A DNA stretch of 64,000 nt from Planctomycetota bacterium (GCA_014238415.1 JABABA010000016.1:24403-88402), one strand, 5' to 3'. Positions 8,507 through 18,165 are shown, counted from the stretch's first letter. The notes: generated from the letters alone by a model not told the origin. Program-made: numbers and translations.

Positions 8507-8722
8507 GGCAGGACAGTACGCACCCCACACCAATTGATTGCCTTCCGAATAAGCAAAACTTGTGTCCAGTTCAGACAAGCTCTATTCAGAAAGGAAACTG
8601 AGCAAACCACGGGAATTGCCGCTGCTCAGGCGCGATTCGTCCGGCAATTTCCGCCAAAGCCGATGCAGATTGCCTGGGACCAACAGGAGTCTTCCCTTCG
8701 CCTGTAACGAGCGCTGCTTGAG

Positions 8723-9550
8723 CTAGAGCAGAGACCCGGAGCCCTCGATCTCGCCCTGGGTATCAGGTTCTCCGGATGGCTCGCTGGCCTGCTCCTCCGC
8801 TCCCTTTTCCACCCCACGCAACTCATGAATCCCCCAGGATCCGAGCAGCAGAGCACAGATACAAAGGAGAAGGTCCAACAGGACCAACTCGCCCGGCGCG
8901 AGCCCCACCAAAACCCCCATGTGCAAGGCCCCATCCTCGGCGAACACCGCCAACAGGGCTCCGGGAAGAATGATCAGGGCAAGCGCCATGAGCAACCCCG
9001 CGATTCCCAGATTGACCCATGCGCGCACCCGGGCGGCTTTGAGGGATTCGGGCACCGGGGCAGGCAGGCTGCCCTGAATCTCTGCCAGGCGTCCCAGGGC
9101 TTCGCTGCGTTCTTCCACGACCCGCCGCATGGCACGACCATGTTCCTCCGAAAGGCCCCAGACCTTTTCCTCGGCTCGTCGCAAGGCGGCCTGACCTTCA
9201 GAAGCGAGTTGTTCAAGCCGCACCTCCAAGGCCTCGGCCTGTGCGCTGGCGGCACCTCTCTCTTCAAGCACCGCCTCAAGGCGAGCACGGAGGGTCTCCT
9301 CCGCCTGGGCATGGCTATTCACGTCCTCAAGGGCTCGCTTTTCCTGGGCCAGGGAAGCAGCCAGCACTCGACGATACTCGTCGCGCTCCTGACGGGCGAG
9401 AAGGGTCTCTTCAAGGGCTCGCTGAGAAAGGCGCGTCTCCTCAGTCACACGCTGCTCGAGATCACGGATGCGCTTCTCGCGCACAGCAAGAGCGCGCCTG
9501 GCTTCCATAGAAGCCTCGTCACCAGCACCAATTCGTCTGCGGTCGGCCAT
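8723..9550 (-). CDS. Coiled-coil protein with two C-terminal membrane segments
   Basis: The 275-residue protein has about 160 N-terminal residues with almost continuous heptad-like Glu/Arg/Leu/Ala sequence, for example REKRIRDLEQRVTEETRL and RLEAVLEERGAASAQAEALE, predicting a long coiled coil. Two hydrophobic helices follow (about 178-201 and 215-238), then a short acidic tail. No enzymatic motif is seen. The likely topology is a cytoplasmic coiled coil tethered to the inner membrane, as in scaffolding or cell-envelope proteins; function unknown. It is divergent from the protease gene at 9675. Confidence 0.75.
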   Translation of the reverse strand: MADRRRIGAGDEASMEARRALAVREKRIRDLEQRVTEETRLSQRALEETLLARQERDEYRRVLAASLAQEKRALEDVNSHAQAEETLRARLEAVLEERGAASAQAEALEVRLEQLASEGQAALRRAEEKVWGLSEEHGRAMRRVVEERSEALGRLAEIQGSLPAPVPESLKAARVRAWVNLGIAGLLMALALIILPGALLAVFAEDGALHMGVLVGLAPGELVLLDLLLCICALLLGSWGIHELRGVEKGAEEQASEPSGEPDTQGEIEGSGSLL

Positions 9551-9674
9551 CGGATCCCCTCGGCTGCTGAGAGATGGGAATTCCCTTGGGAATGCACCAG
9601 CACAAGCAGCACGCCTGAGAGTTTGCCCTCTTGAGGGCTCCCTTCCAAGCCTGTAAATGGGCTACATTGAAGGC

Positions 9675-10850
9675 ATGACCAACCAACCCCCTTCCAGAGA
9701 CGCAGAGCGGCTCTTCCGCGGACAGTTCTTGTTGCTCGGCTTGCTGGTGCTTGGAATTGCGGGCAACGGCTGGCTGATATTCAGTTCTCGTGGAGACCGC
9801 AACGGTCCCGTGGGCCCGCTGCATGACCAGGGCGCCGCGCCGCGCCCTGTGCAAGCGAGCCTGGAGGTCACTCCCGCCGAAGAACGGACCATGCGAGCTT
9901 TTGACATGGCGCATCGATCCGTGGTGGGTGTTTCCACCGGCGAGTTGGCGGCGGTTCGGCGCAATGGCCATCAGGTCCCCGTGCGGATCCCACAGGGCAC
10001 AGGCTCGGGGTTCATCTGGGACTCTGGGGGTTGGATCGTCACCAACTGGCATGTGGTCCAGGAGGGCACCCTGGTGCGGGTGACTCTGGCCAGCGGGGAG
10101 GTACGCGAGGGGGTTTTGGCAGGCGCATCGGTAGCCGACGATCTGGCAGTGATCAAAATCAATCCCAGTGGACTCGATTTGGAGCCTCTGGCACTTGGCA
10201 GCTCACACGACCTGCGCATCGGCCAGTCTGTTCTGGCCATCGGCAATCCTTTTGGACTGGACGGCTCCTTGTCGAAGGGCGTGATCAGCGGCCTCAACCG
10301 GAGCATCGAAACCGATCAGGGCCAGCGCATGAACGGTGTGATTCAAACCGATGCGGCAATCAATCCAGGCAATTCCGGAGGCGCGCTGCTCGATCTCAGC
10401 GGACGCCTGATTGGCATCAACACCGCAATCCACTCCCAGACCCACGGCAGCAGCGGAGTCGGGTTCGCCATGCCCGTGGATTTGATCAACGAAGTCGTAC
10501 CCTTGATCATTGCGGGAGAAATGCCCGTGGATGCGGGCCGTGCTGTTCTCGGGATCCTGATGCTGGACGATCGCGTGACGACCGGCATGGATCTGGTGGG
10601 AGTGATCGTGGACGCGGTTCTGCCCGGAGGCGGTGCCGAACAGGCAGGCCTCAAGAACCTGGAACAAGGCGATCAGGAGGACGACCCCAGGTTCGACCGC
10701 ATCACCGCCCTGGATGGAGAAGCGATTCGATCCGCAAGGGACCTGCTCAAGGCCCTGGGCCAGCACCAGCCAGGGGACCAGGTTGAGGTGACCTTCGTGC
10801 GAGCGGGCGAGGCCAAGACCGTGCCCGTGACCCTGGGTTCAGCCCGCTGA
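9675..10850 (+). CDS. Membrane-anchored HtrA/DegP-type serine protease with PDZ domain
   Basis: A periplasmic quality-control protease. The start is set at ATG 9675, which has GAAGG a few bases upstream; an ATG 18 bases earlier is less well placed. In the 391-residue protein, residues 18-37 form an uncleaved membrane anchor. The trypsin-like domain has the triad His126 (IVTNWHVVQE), Asp156 (ASVADDLAVIK) and Ser234 (NPGNSGGALLD). A single PDZ domain fills about 285-388, with VIVDAVLPGGGAEQAGLK and RDLLKALGQHQPGDQVEV. One PDZ and an N-terminal anchor resemble DegS or HhoB more than DegP. No sigma-E or anti-sigma gene is beside it. Confidence 0.94.
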   Translation: MTNQPPSRDAERLFRGQFLLLGLLVLGIAGNGWLIFSSRGDRNGPVGPLHDQGAAPRPVQASLEVTPAEERTMRAFDMAHRSVVGVSTGELAAVRRNGHQVPVRIPQGTGSGFIWDSGGWIVTNWHVVQEGTLVRVTLASGEVREGVLAGASVADDLAVIKINPSGLDLEPLALGSSHDLRIGQSVLAIGNPFGLDGSLSKGVISGLNRSIETDQGQRMNGVIQTDAAINPGNSGGALLDLSGRLIGINTAIHSQTHGSSGVGFAMPVDLINEVVPLIIAGEMPVDAGRAVLGILMLDDRVTTGMDLVGVIVDAVLPGGGAEQAGLKNLEQGDQEDDPRFDRITALDGEAIRSARDLLKALGQHQPGDQVEVTFVRAGEAKTVPVTLGSAR

Positions 10851-11020
10851 CAAGCAGAAAACCTGCACGGAGTTTCGTGTAGAGCCCCCCGGGGCTAGAC
10901 CTTCGGCCCTCGAGCCGCTAAAACATGGGCCACATTTCTTCCCGGAATGCACTTCTCACCGCCCTGCTCCCCCCGTACCGGGTCGCGCAGGAAGCCCATT
11001 GACGCCTCAAGTCAACGCCC

Positions 11021-12043
11021 ATGATCGAACTCGTCGAACTCTCTAAACGCTTCGGCTCCTTGTGTGCCGTAGACGGACTCTCCCTATCCATTGAGCGCGG
11101 GGAGGTATTGGGCTTTCTCGGTCCCAACGGGGCGGGCAAGTCCACCACAATGAAAATGATCACCGGGTTTCTGCCACCCACAGGAGGCAAAGCCACGGTT
11201 TGCGGTTTTGACGTGGAACAAAAGACCCGCGAAGCCCAGACCTGCATGGGGTATCTGCCCGAAGGAGCGCCACTTTACCCGGACATGACGCCACGGGGAT
11301 TGCTGGCTTTCTGCGCGGCGGCGCGCGGGCTGCAGGGCAGTGCGCGCAACAGTGCCATTGGCCAGGCAATCGAGCGCACAGAGCTCACCTCTGTTGTGGA
11401 CCAACGCATCGAGACCCTGTCCAAAGGCTTCAAACGCCGGGTTGGGCTGGCCCAAGCGATCCTGCACGACCCGCCGGTGCTGGTGCTGGATGAACCCACC
11501 GATGGCCTCGATCCCAACCAAAAAGCCCAGGTGCGTAGTTTGATCCGCGAGATGAGCACTGACAAGGTGGTGGTGCTCTCAACGCATATTCTGGAAGAGG
11601 TCGAAGCGGTCTGCTCCCGGGCAACGATCATTGCCGATGGTCGCCTGCGCTTTGATGGGACTCCGGTTGAGTTACGCCAGCGTTCGCGCTTCTTCAGTTC
11701 GATCGAGTTGCACCTCAAGGGCAATCCCGAAGGGGCCAGCCATGCCTTGGAGGGCATCAACGGCGTGGACTCGGTGCAGAGTCTGGAGTCCCCCGAGGGA
11801 CACACCGCCGTGCGCATCTTCCCGCGGGACAAACAAGCCCTGCTGCCCCATGTCACGGCCCTCGCCAGCGAACGGGGCTGGCAGGTGGAGCATCTTTTTG
11901 TGGATCCCGGTCGGCTCGACGATGTATTCCGGGTTCTGACCCGCAAGGGTAGCACCGAAGAGCGAGAGACCTCGTCCGTCCCCAGTACCCCCAGCCCTGA
12001 ACAATCCAACGACAACCCCGAACCGGCGGCAAGCAAGTCATGA
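11021..12043 (+). CDS. ABC transporter ATP-binding protein (GldA-like, cassette 1)
   Basis: Hydrolyses ATP to power the ABC-2-type exporter encoded next to it. The 340-residue protein has Walker A GPNGAGKST (34-42), signature LSKGFKRRVGLAQAI, Walker B VLVLDEPTDGLDP and an H-loop in VLSTHILEEVE. A C-terminal domain of about 100 residues and a disordered tail follow, as in GldA and other ABC-2 ATPases. The first gene of a four-gene operon; its stop overlaps the next start (ATGA). Confidence 0.95.
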   Translation: MIELVELSKRFGSLCAVDGLSLSIERGEVLGFLGPNGAGKSTTMKMITGFLPPTGGKATVCGFDVEQKTREAQTCMGYLPEGAPLYPDMTPRGLLAFCAAARGLQGSARNSAIGQAIERTELTSVVDQRIETLSKGFKRRVGLAQAILHDPPVLVLDEPTDGLDPNQKAQVRSLIREMSTDKVVVLSTHILEEVEAVCSRATIIADGRLRFDGTPVELRQRSRFFSSIELHLKGNPEGASHALEGINGVDSVQSLESPEGHTAVRIFPRDKQALLPHVTALASERGWQVEHLFVDPGRLDDVFRVLTRKGSTEERETSSVPSTPSPEQSNDNPEPAASKS

Positions 12044-12774
12044 ACGGTACACTCGTAGTCTTCCGGCGCGAATTCGCAGCCTACTTCTCGACTCCACTGG
12101 CCTATGTCTTCCTGGCCTTCTTTCTGGTGCTGACCGGCATCTACCAGTGGGCTTTCATGGGCTTCTACAGCGCTGATCAAGCCAGCCTGCAAGCGCTGTT
12201 CGGTGGCCTGCCCTGGCTGTTCCTGGCTCTGATCCCCGCCCTGGGCATGCGCCTTTGGTCCGAGGAGCGACACAGCGGCACGATTGAGTTGCTGCTGACT
12301 CTTCCGATCTCTGTGCCGCAGGCTGTGCTGGGCAAGTTCCTCGCAGCCTGGGCCTTTGTGGGCGTGGCTCTGGCCTTGCTGTGCAGCGAGTGGGTCACGG
12401 TGGCGTACCTGGGCGAACCGGATCACGGAGTCATCGTCGCAAGCTTCATGGGAGCCTTTTTGATGGCCGGAGGTTTCCTGGCCTTTGCAGCCCTGATCAG
12501 CTCTCTGACCAAGAACCAGGTGCTTGCCTTTGTAGTCACCCTGGTTCTGTTGCTGGTCAACCTGACCGTAGGCTTCCCCGGCGTGGCTGACTGGTTGGGT
12601 TCCGTTTTGCCCGCAACTCTGCATCAGGCGATCAAGGACAGTTCCTTCCTGGTGCGTTTCGATGCCATCAGTCGCGGAGTCCTGGACCTGCGTGATGTGC
12701 TCTTCTTCCTCTCGGCCATGGCGCTCTGCCTGTTCGCCAATGCCAGCGTAGTCGACATGCGCAAGGGAGCCTGA
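12040..12774 (+). CDS. ABC-2 type permease (GldF-like, cassette 1)
   Basis: The 244-residue protein is strongly hydrophobic with about six membrane helices and the ABC-2 opening MNGTLVVFRREFAAYFSTP, LAYVFLAFFLVLTGIYQW, then RLWSEERHSGTIELLLTLP, the cytoplasmic motif typical of this permease family. It starts inside the stop codon of the ATPase gene and ends 4 bases before the auxiliary gene, so the three are translated together. In Bacteroidota the homologous set is needed for gliding; in planctomycetes the exported substrate is unknown. Confidence 0.93.
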   Translation: MNGTLVVFRREFAAYFSTPLAYVFLAFFLVLTGIYQWAFMGFYSADQASLQALFGGLPWLFLALIPALGMRLWSEERHSGTIELLLTLPISVPQAVLGKFLAAWAFVGVALALLCSEWVTVAYLGEPDHGVIVASFMGAFLMAGGFLAFAALISSLTKNQVLAFVVTLVLLLVNLTVGFPGVADWLGSVLPATLHQAIKDSSFLVRFDAISRGVLDLRDVLFFLSAMALCLFANASVVDMRKGA

Positions 12775-12778
12775 TTCC

Positions 12779-14689
12779 ATGAAGAAAAACAAACTCTCCA
12801 TCGTTTCCATGGGTTTGGCCCTGGCCCTGTTCCTGGCCCTCAATCTGTTCACCAGCGTAAGCCTGCGCTCCATGCGTGCGGACCTGACCGAGGGAAATCT
12901 GTTCACCCTTTCCGATGGCACACGCAACGTGCTGACTGGCTTGGATGAACCGGTGGATGTGACCTTCTATTGGTCCAAGGAGCAAACCGGCGAGAACCCC
13001 ATGCTCAACGCTCACGCCCGGCGTGTGCATGAGTTGTTGGAGGAGTATCAGGCCCATGCCCAGGGAAACCTGCGCCTGCAGGTGGTCGAGCCCCTGGCCT
13101 TTTCCGAAGAAGAGGATGAGGCCCTCGCGGCGGGTCTGCGCGGACCTCAGGTGGACGAGGCGGGCAACCGCCTGTTCCTCGGCCTGGTGGTACGCAACTC
13201 GGTGGATGCGGTGGAGACCATGCCCTTTCTTGATCCGCGCCGGGAATCCTTCCTGGAGTATGACCTGACCCGCAGCCTGACCCGGCTGGCGGACCAGGGC
13301 TTGAAGGTGGTGGGTGTACTCTCGCCTTTGCCCCTGGCTGGAGGTGCTCAACCTCCCCCCGGCATGCCTCAGCAGCAACAACCAGAGCCCGCCTGGGCCA
13401 TCTGGGAGTTCCTCAGCCAGAGCCTTGAACTGCGCGACCTGGGGACCACCTTGACCCATGTCCCCGCGGACATCGATGTGCTGCTGGTGATCCACCCCAA
13501 GGATCTCTCCCCCAGCACTGAGTACGCCCTGGACCAGTACGCACTGGCGGGTGGCCGCATGATGGTCTTTGTGGACCCCTTTTCAATGTTCGACCCCGCC
13601 GGACAAGCAGCACAACCGGGCATGGGCGCAAGTCGCTCCTCGTCCCTGGATGCGCTCTTCAAAGCCTGGGGCATCGCCATGACTCCGGGGCAGATCGTCG
13701 GAGATGTGGAGTCCGCCGACCGCACCCAGGGCAATGATGGCCGACCGGTGGCCTGCCCGGTGGTCATGCGTCTGGAACCCGAACGCCTGGATCAGCATGA
13801 CCTGGTAACGAAAGGCCTCGGTGCCCTGGTGACCCTGGCCGCTGGTGAGTTGACCATTCTTGAGGACAGCCCCCTCCAGGCTGCGCCCCTGTTCACCACC
13901 ACATCCGAAGGGGGGGGCCTGATGGACGCTGCCATGCTGCAGTTCAGCTTTGACCCCGCCATGATAGCCAAGACCTTCAGCCCAGATGGCACGGCCCGTA
14001 GCACTGCCTATCGCCTGTCGGGCGAGTTCAAGAGTGCTTTCCCGGACGGACCCCCCAGCGGCCCTGACGGAGCGCCGGTTGATGCCAGCAACCACCTCTC
14101 GGAGTCCAGCGCGACCTTCAACGGCATCGTGGTCTCCGATGTGGACCTGCTGCACGAGTACCTCTGGGCCCGTCGACGCAACATGCTGGGTATGACCTTC
14201 ATCGAACCTGTCAACTCGAACGGCAACTTTGTGACCAACGCCGTAGACAACCTGACAGGTTCAAATGATCTGATCAGCCTGCGCAGTCGCCAGGTGCAAG
14301 CACGCCCCTTTACCCTCAAGCAGGATCTACGGCGCGAAGCGGACAAACGCTTCCGCGACCGCTATGACGAATTCAACGCCCAGTTGCAGGCCACCGAGCA
14401 GAAAATTGCTGAACTGCAAGGTCCTAATTCCGAAGGGGCGATGAATTTCAGCGCGGAACAGGAGCAGGAGCTCGCCGGCCTGCTTGCAGAGCGCGACCAA
14501 TTGCGCAAGGACCTGCGCAAAGTACGCTTTGACCTCAACCGGGACATAGAAAGCCTGGGCGCACGCCTGCAGTTCCTGAATGTGATCGCCCTGCCTGGGA
14601 TGGTGCTGCTAATGGGCGCCCTTCTACTGCTGATGCGAAGCCGCTCTTCCAACGCCCGAAAATCCGCCACGATTTCCAACGCCTCATGA
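12779..14689 (+). CDS. ABC-type auxiliary protein (GldG-like, cassette 1)
   Basis: The 636-residue protein has one N-terminal membrane helix (about 8-25) and one near the C-terminus (about 603-620), with the large domain between them likely outside the cytoplasm. Recognisable family features are YDLTRSLTRLADQGLKVVGVLS, VLLVIHPKDLSPSTEYALDQY, GRMMVFVDPFS and a late helical stretch RDRYDEFNAQLQATEQKIAE that looks like a coiled coil. This matches the ABC_transp_aux (GldG) family. It overlaps the DUF4340 gene by ATGA. A short proline- and glutamine-rich insert (GAQPPPGMPQQQQPEP) lies near 190-206. Confidence 0.9.
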   Translation: MKKNKLSIVSMGLALALFLALNLFTSVSLRSMRADLTEGNLFTLSDGTRNVLTGLDEPVDVTFYWSKEQTGENPMLNAHARRVHELLEEYQAHAQGNLRLQVVEPLAFSEEEDEALAAGLRGPQVDEAGNRLFLGLVVRNSVDAVETMPFLDPRRESFLEYDLTRSLTRLADQGLKVVGVLSPLPLAGGAQPPPGMPQQQQPEPAWAIWEFLSQSLELRDLGTTLTHVPADIDVLLVIHPKDLSPSTEYALDQYALAGGRMMVFVDPFSMFDPAGQAAQPGMGASRSSSLDALFKAWGIAMTPGQIVGDVESADRTQGNDGRPVACPVVMRLEPERLDQHDLVTKGLGALVTLAAGELTILEDSPLQAAPLFTTTSEGGGLMDAAMLQFSFDPAMIAKTFSPDGTARSTAYRLSGEFKSAFPDGPPSGPDGAPVDASNHLSESSATFNGIVVSDVDLLHEYLWARRRNMLGMTFIEPVNSNGNFVTNAVDNLTGSNDLISLRSRQVQARPFTLKQDLRREADKRFRDRYDEFNAQLQATEQKIAELQGPNSEGAMNFSAEQEQELAGLLAERDQLRKDLRKVRFDLNRDIESLGARLQFLNVIALPGMVLLMGALLLLMRSRSSNARKSATISNAS

Positions 14690-16092
14690 GTTCCAAGACA
14701 CCCTTGATTTTGGCTGCAGCGACCATCGCTCTCGGCGGCGCAGCAATCCTTATGGAGTCCAACCGGAGCGCCAGTACGAGCGCCGAGACCCAGACTGCTC
14801 TCTTTCCCGACCTCAAGTCGAAAGTGGGGTCCGTGGCACAGATTGTGATCCAATCCAGCGACGAGACCTTGACTCTGAGCCACAACCCGGAGTCCAACCA
14901 GTGGAGCCTCCTGGAACGCAGCGGCTATGCGGTTTCCCCTGAGAAAGTTGCAACCCTGCTGGGATCTCTGGCCCGTTCCAAGCGTCTCCAGCAGAAGACC
15001 TCAAACCCTGAGCGCTATGGGGACCTGGGACTTGAGGATGTGGGAGCCGAGGGTTCAAATTCCAGTCAGGTCAGTCTACAGCTGGCGGATGGCACGACCC
15101 TGGCAAGCCTGATCGTCGGACGCAGCCGGACCCAGGGCACGGAAGCCCATTATGTTCGCCTGTCCGGTGAAGCTGCCTCCTGGACCGCCTCGGGAGACCT
15201 GCACCTGAGCACCAATCTTGGAGACTGGGTGGAGACCATGGTTGTTCAGATCCCCGCCACGCGCTTGACTCAGGTTGATGTCATGCATCCGGACGGAGAT
15301 ACGATCCGCATGCAGCGAGCTCAGGAAGAGGACTCCAATCTGACGGTCATGAACCTGCCTCAGGGCAACGAGGCCAGCAGCGAGTGGGTGACCTCGCGCT
15401 TTACCTCGGCCCTGACGGGCCTGACCTTCGATGATGTGCGCACTCGCATGGATCTGGACCCGACACAGGTTGTCAGAAGCAGTTTTCATACGGCCGATGG
15501 CCTGGTGCTTCATGTGGCCAGCCAGTTAGAGACAGAGGATCCCGAAGTCCCTGGCACCGCCCCCACCGAACGCTTGCTGCTCAACCTGACCGCAACCTTC
15601 GATGAGAACCCGAGCACCCCATGGAAGGGGCCTTTGGCTCCTGGAGTGGAAGCGGTTGAGTCCCTCGATGACGCTCCAACAGAAGAGGCCGCGGACCCAA
15701 GTGTGGTGCAGGCGGAAGTGGAGGCCCTGAACGAGCAGTTCGCTGCTTGGACATATGTGATTCCCGCATACCGCAGAAATGTGTTCCTCTGCCGGATGGA
15801 TGAGCTGGTCAAGCCGATTGTGGTGGAAGAGGTGGCCGATCCCTCAGAGCCAGGTACGGAGCTCGATGACTTCGTCGAGATTCCGGACGAAACCCCCACA
15901 GTTGAGGAGCCAGCGACTGATTCCTCTCCAACTGAACCTGAAGCTCCTGACGAGTCCAGCTCCGGCGAAGAAGCGCCCTCCAGCGACCTTCCCGTCCCGG
16001 ATGAAACCGTGACCGAGCCCGAGAGCGATGCCCCCAAGGACAATCCAGAACCCGACTCTCCCGAACAAGGATCGGGAGGCGGCCAGCTCTGA
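14686..16092 (+). CDS. DUF4340-domain protein with long acidic tail (cassette 1)
   Basis: The 468-residue protein begins with a membrane helix or signal (LILAAATIALGGAAILME) and continues with DUF4340-type repeats: LSHNPESNQWSLLERSGYAV, then KVATLLGSLARSKRLQQ and RYGDLGLEDVG. Such proteins almost always accompany GldG-like genes and are probably exported partners of the exporter. The last 100 or so residues are an acidic, proline- and serine-rich low-complexity tail. The counterpart in cassette 2 lacks such a tail. It is the last gene of the operon, with a terminator candidate about 90 bases on. Confidence 0.85.
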   Translation: MSSKTPLILAAATIALGGAAILMESNRSASTSAETQTALFPDLKSKVGSVAQIVIQSSDETLTLSHNPESNQWSLLERSGYAVSPEKVATLLGSLARSKRLQQKTSNPERYGDLGLEDVGAEGSNSSQVSLQLADGTTLASLIVGRSRTQGTEAHYVRLSGEAASWTASGDLHLSTNLGDWVETMVVQIPATRLTQVDVMHPDGDTIRMQRAQEEDSNLTVMNLPQGNEASSEWVTSRFTSALTGLTFDDVRTRMDLDPTQVVRSSFHTADGLVLHVASQLETEDPEVPGTAPTERLLLNLTATFDENPSTPWKGPLAPGVEAVESLDDAPTEEAADPSVVQAEVEALNEQFAAWTYVIPAYRRNVFLCRMDELVKPIVVEEVADPSEPGTELDDFVEIPDETPTVEEPATDSSPTEPEAPDESSSGEEAPSSDLPVPDETVTEPESDAPKDNPEPDSPEQGSGGGQL

Positions 16093-16177
16093 GTCAAGTC
16101 TCGCCCCCGGAGATTCCGCTCTCCCCCTTGCGTTCCCAAGGGGCCAAGAACACTGGGAAGGATTCGCGTTGTTCCGG

Positions 16178-16217
16178 CCAGGGTCCAAGAAATCGGGGGC
16201 CAGCCCTGGATTTTTTT
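16178..16217 (+). terminator. Rho-independent terminator candidate after ABC cassette 1
   Basis: CCAGGG at 16178-16183 pairs with CCCTGG at 16204-16209, followed by an A and seven Ts (16211-16217). The loop is long (20 nt), so the hairpin is weaker than ideal, but the T-tract and position after the DUF4340 gene fit termination of the operon. Confidence 0.5.
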
Positions 16218-16270
16218 AGGGACCTTGCGAGGCCCGTGGGTTCATCCGGGCAGGTAAGGTCCGCGCCCTG

Positions 16271-17605
16271 ATGAGCGCATCCAGGGTTGAATCCAAAAGC
16301 CACTCCACTTCGGAAGTGAATCTCAGCAGGGTCACACGACTCTGGCTGCCCTTGGCTGCAAGCTGGGCCTTGATGGCCATCGAGATGCCCCTGCTGGCAG
16401 TGGTCATCGGCCGGCTGCCAGACGAACGGCTGCATCTGGCGGCCTACGGAGGCATCGCCTTCCCCATTGCTCTGGTGGTAGAGGCCCCGATCATCATGTT
16501 GCTGGCAGCTTCCACTGCCCTCTGTCGCGACTGGCGGAGCACTTGCTATGTGCGCGGCTTCATGCGATCCGCGGCCCTCATCTTGACGGCCCTGCATGCC
16601 CTGATCGCGTTCACGCCAGTTTTTGACTGGGTGGCCCTGGACCTGCTGGCGGCGGATCCCCAGGTCGCAGAGTCCGGCCGACTGGGTCTTCAGATTCTCC
16701 TGCCCTGGACTGCAGCGATCGCCTACCGGCGCTTCATGCAGGGACTTTTGATTCGCGCGGATCGCAGCCGAGTGGTGGGCCTGGGGACAGTGGTGCGCCT
16801 CGTGGCCAACGCCACAGTCTTGATAGGACTGGCTGTCTTCAGCGACCTGCCCGGAATCGCCGTGGGCTCCTCAGCGATCTCGGCAGGAGTGCTGGTGGAG
16901 GCGGCCTATATCGGCTGGGCCGTGCGTCCTACCCTGGCAAGTTTGCGCGTGGCGGCGCCGGACAGCAAGCCCCCTCTGAACGCCTCCCGCTTCGCCCACT
17001 TCTATGTGCCCCTGGCCCTGACGCCACTGATCACGCTGTTGCTGCAGCCCCTTGGATCAGCAGCCATGAACCGCATGCCCAACCCCATCGACTGTCTGGC
17101 GGTCTGGCCCGCGGTGCACGGCCTCGTGTTCCTGACGCGCTCCATGGGATTCGCCTACAACGAAGTGGTAGTGGCTCTTGCTGAACATCCCGGAGCCAAA
17201 GCAGTCCTGCGACAGTTCCGCAACCGCCTGGCCCTCGGCACGACTCTGGTGTTGTTTGTCTTTGCCAGCACGCCCCTGGCGCCGGCCTGGTTTCAAGGTG
17301 TCAACGATCTCTCCCCCTTCCTTGCGGCCCTGGCCGTAGCGGCCACGGCCATCGCGGTTCCCATGCCAGGACTGCAGGCCATGCAAAGTTACTTTACCGG
17401 GCTTCTGGTTTCGGCCCACAAGACGCGCGGAGTGACTGAAGCGGTACTCTTGTTCTTTGTCATGGCCGCGGCGCTCCTGGCTGCCTGCGTAACCCATGGT
17501 CAGTTGGAAGATCCTGGGCTCTTGTTTGCAGTCAGCAGCTTCACCATTGCCAGTCTGGCCCAAACGATCTGGTTGGCCTGGCGCGTACGGCGCGAGGGTG
17601 CCTAA
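16271..17605 (+). CDS. MATE-like (MOP superfamily) membrane transporter
   Basis: The 444-residue protein has about 12 hydrophobic helices. The N-terminal part (LPLAASWALMAIEMPLLAVV, then LAAYGGIAFPIALVVEAPII) and the central loop with RRFMQGLLIR resemble the MATE/MOP fold and in particular the ANKH-like branch found in planctomycetes. It likely exports a small molecule across the inner membrane, driven by an ion gradient. No substrate can be assigned. It is preceded by the cassette 1 terminator, so it probably has its own promoter, and it is convergent with the SnoaL-like gene (8 bases apart). Confidence 0.75.
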   Translation: MSASRVESKSHSTSEVNLSRVTRLWLPLAASWALMAIEMPLLAVVIGRLPDERLHLAAYGGIAFPIALVVEAPIIMLLAASTALCRDWRSTCYVRGFMRSAALILTALHALIAFTPVFDWVALDLLAADPQVAESGRLGLQILLPWTAAIAYRRFMQGLLIRADRSRVVGLGTVVRLVANATVLIGLAVFSDLPGIAVGSSAISAGVLVEAAYIGWAVRPTLASLRVAAPDSKPPLNASRFAHFYVPLALTPLITLLLQPLGSAAMNRMPNPIDCLAVWPAVHGLVFLTRSMGFAYNEVVVALAEHPGAKAVLRQFRNRLALGTTLVLFVFASTPLAPAWFQGVNDLSPFLAALAVAATAIAVPMPGLQAMQSYFTGLLVSAHKTRGVTEAVLLFFVMAAALLAACVTHGQLEDPGLLFAVSSFTIASLAQTIWLAWRVRREGA

Positions 17606-17613
17606 CTACGATC

Positions 17614-18090
17614 TCACGGACTCTGGTGAGCGCGAATCACTTCGAGAACCGCCCCCGCGGCGTCGTTCGGAACGGTGAAGTGCAGGTTGTACTGCACAAC
17701 CTCCCAGGTCCTGCCCTTGCGACGCAGAACGCCACTGCCGCGTACTTTTCCATAGCTTGCACTGGCCAGATCCTCGTCAAACCAGGCGTGCTGACCTTCA
17801 ATGACAACTTCCCTGCGCCCCGGCACATAGATCCAAGCGCTGTCCTTGTCCTGAAAATATGATCCAAACGCAGCTTGGAAGTCGGCCTTGACCCAACGCT
17901 CGTTGGGATCAGTACCAAGGAAAACCCCATCTTCAGCTATACGGCCAAAGTAACCTTCCCCGTCCGCTCGAGCGGCGGCCTCGTGCCAGGCATCGAGGAA
18001 TGCGGGCACAGACAGGGAGTCCTGCTCATGGGGCCCCACACACGCAGAGCAAAACAACAACATTGAGAGTGCACTTGGAGTCAATCGCAT
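17614..18090 (-). CDS. SnoaL/NTF2-like putative lipoprotein
   Basis: The start at ATG 18090 gives 158 residues with a leader ending LLFCSAC (Cys17), a weak lipobox. The rest has the SnoaL_3/DUF4440 pattern: an opening helix (SVPAFLDAWHEAAARADGEG), then YFGRIAEDGVFLGTDPNERW, an inner stretch with FQAAFGSYF, and strands around HAWFDEDLA and WEVVQYNLHFTVP. These cone-shaped folds serve as enzymes or binding modules. No catalytic set can be named. Confidence 0.75.
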   Translation of the reverse strand: MRLTPSALSMLLFCSACVGPHEQDSLSVPAFLDAWHEAAARADGEGYFGRIAEDGVFLGTDPNERWVKADFQAAFGSYFQDKDSAWIYVPGRREVVIEGQHAWFDEDLASASYGKVRGSGVLRRKGRTWEVVQYNLHFTVPNDAAGAVLEVIRAHQSP

Positions 18091-18165
18091 CAGCTCGTTC
18101 TTCTCGCTGCCTACAGAATAGGGCCTGCCTTGCCCAAGACCCAAGGGCCCGCTAGGATCGCAAGC

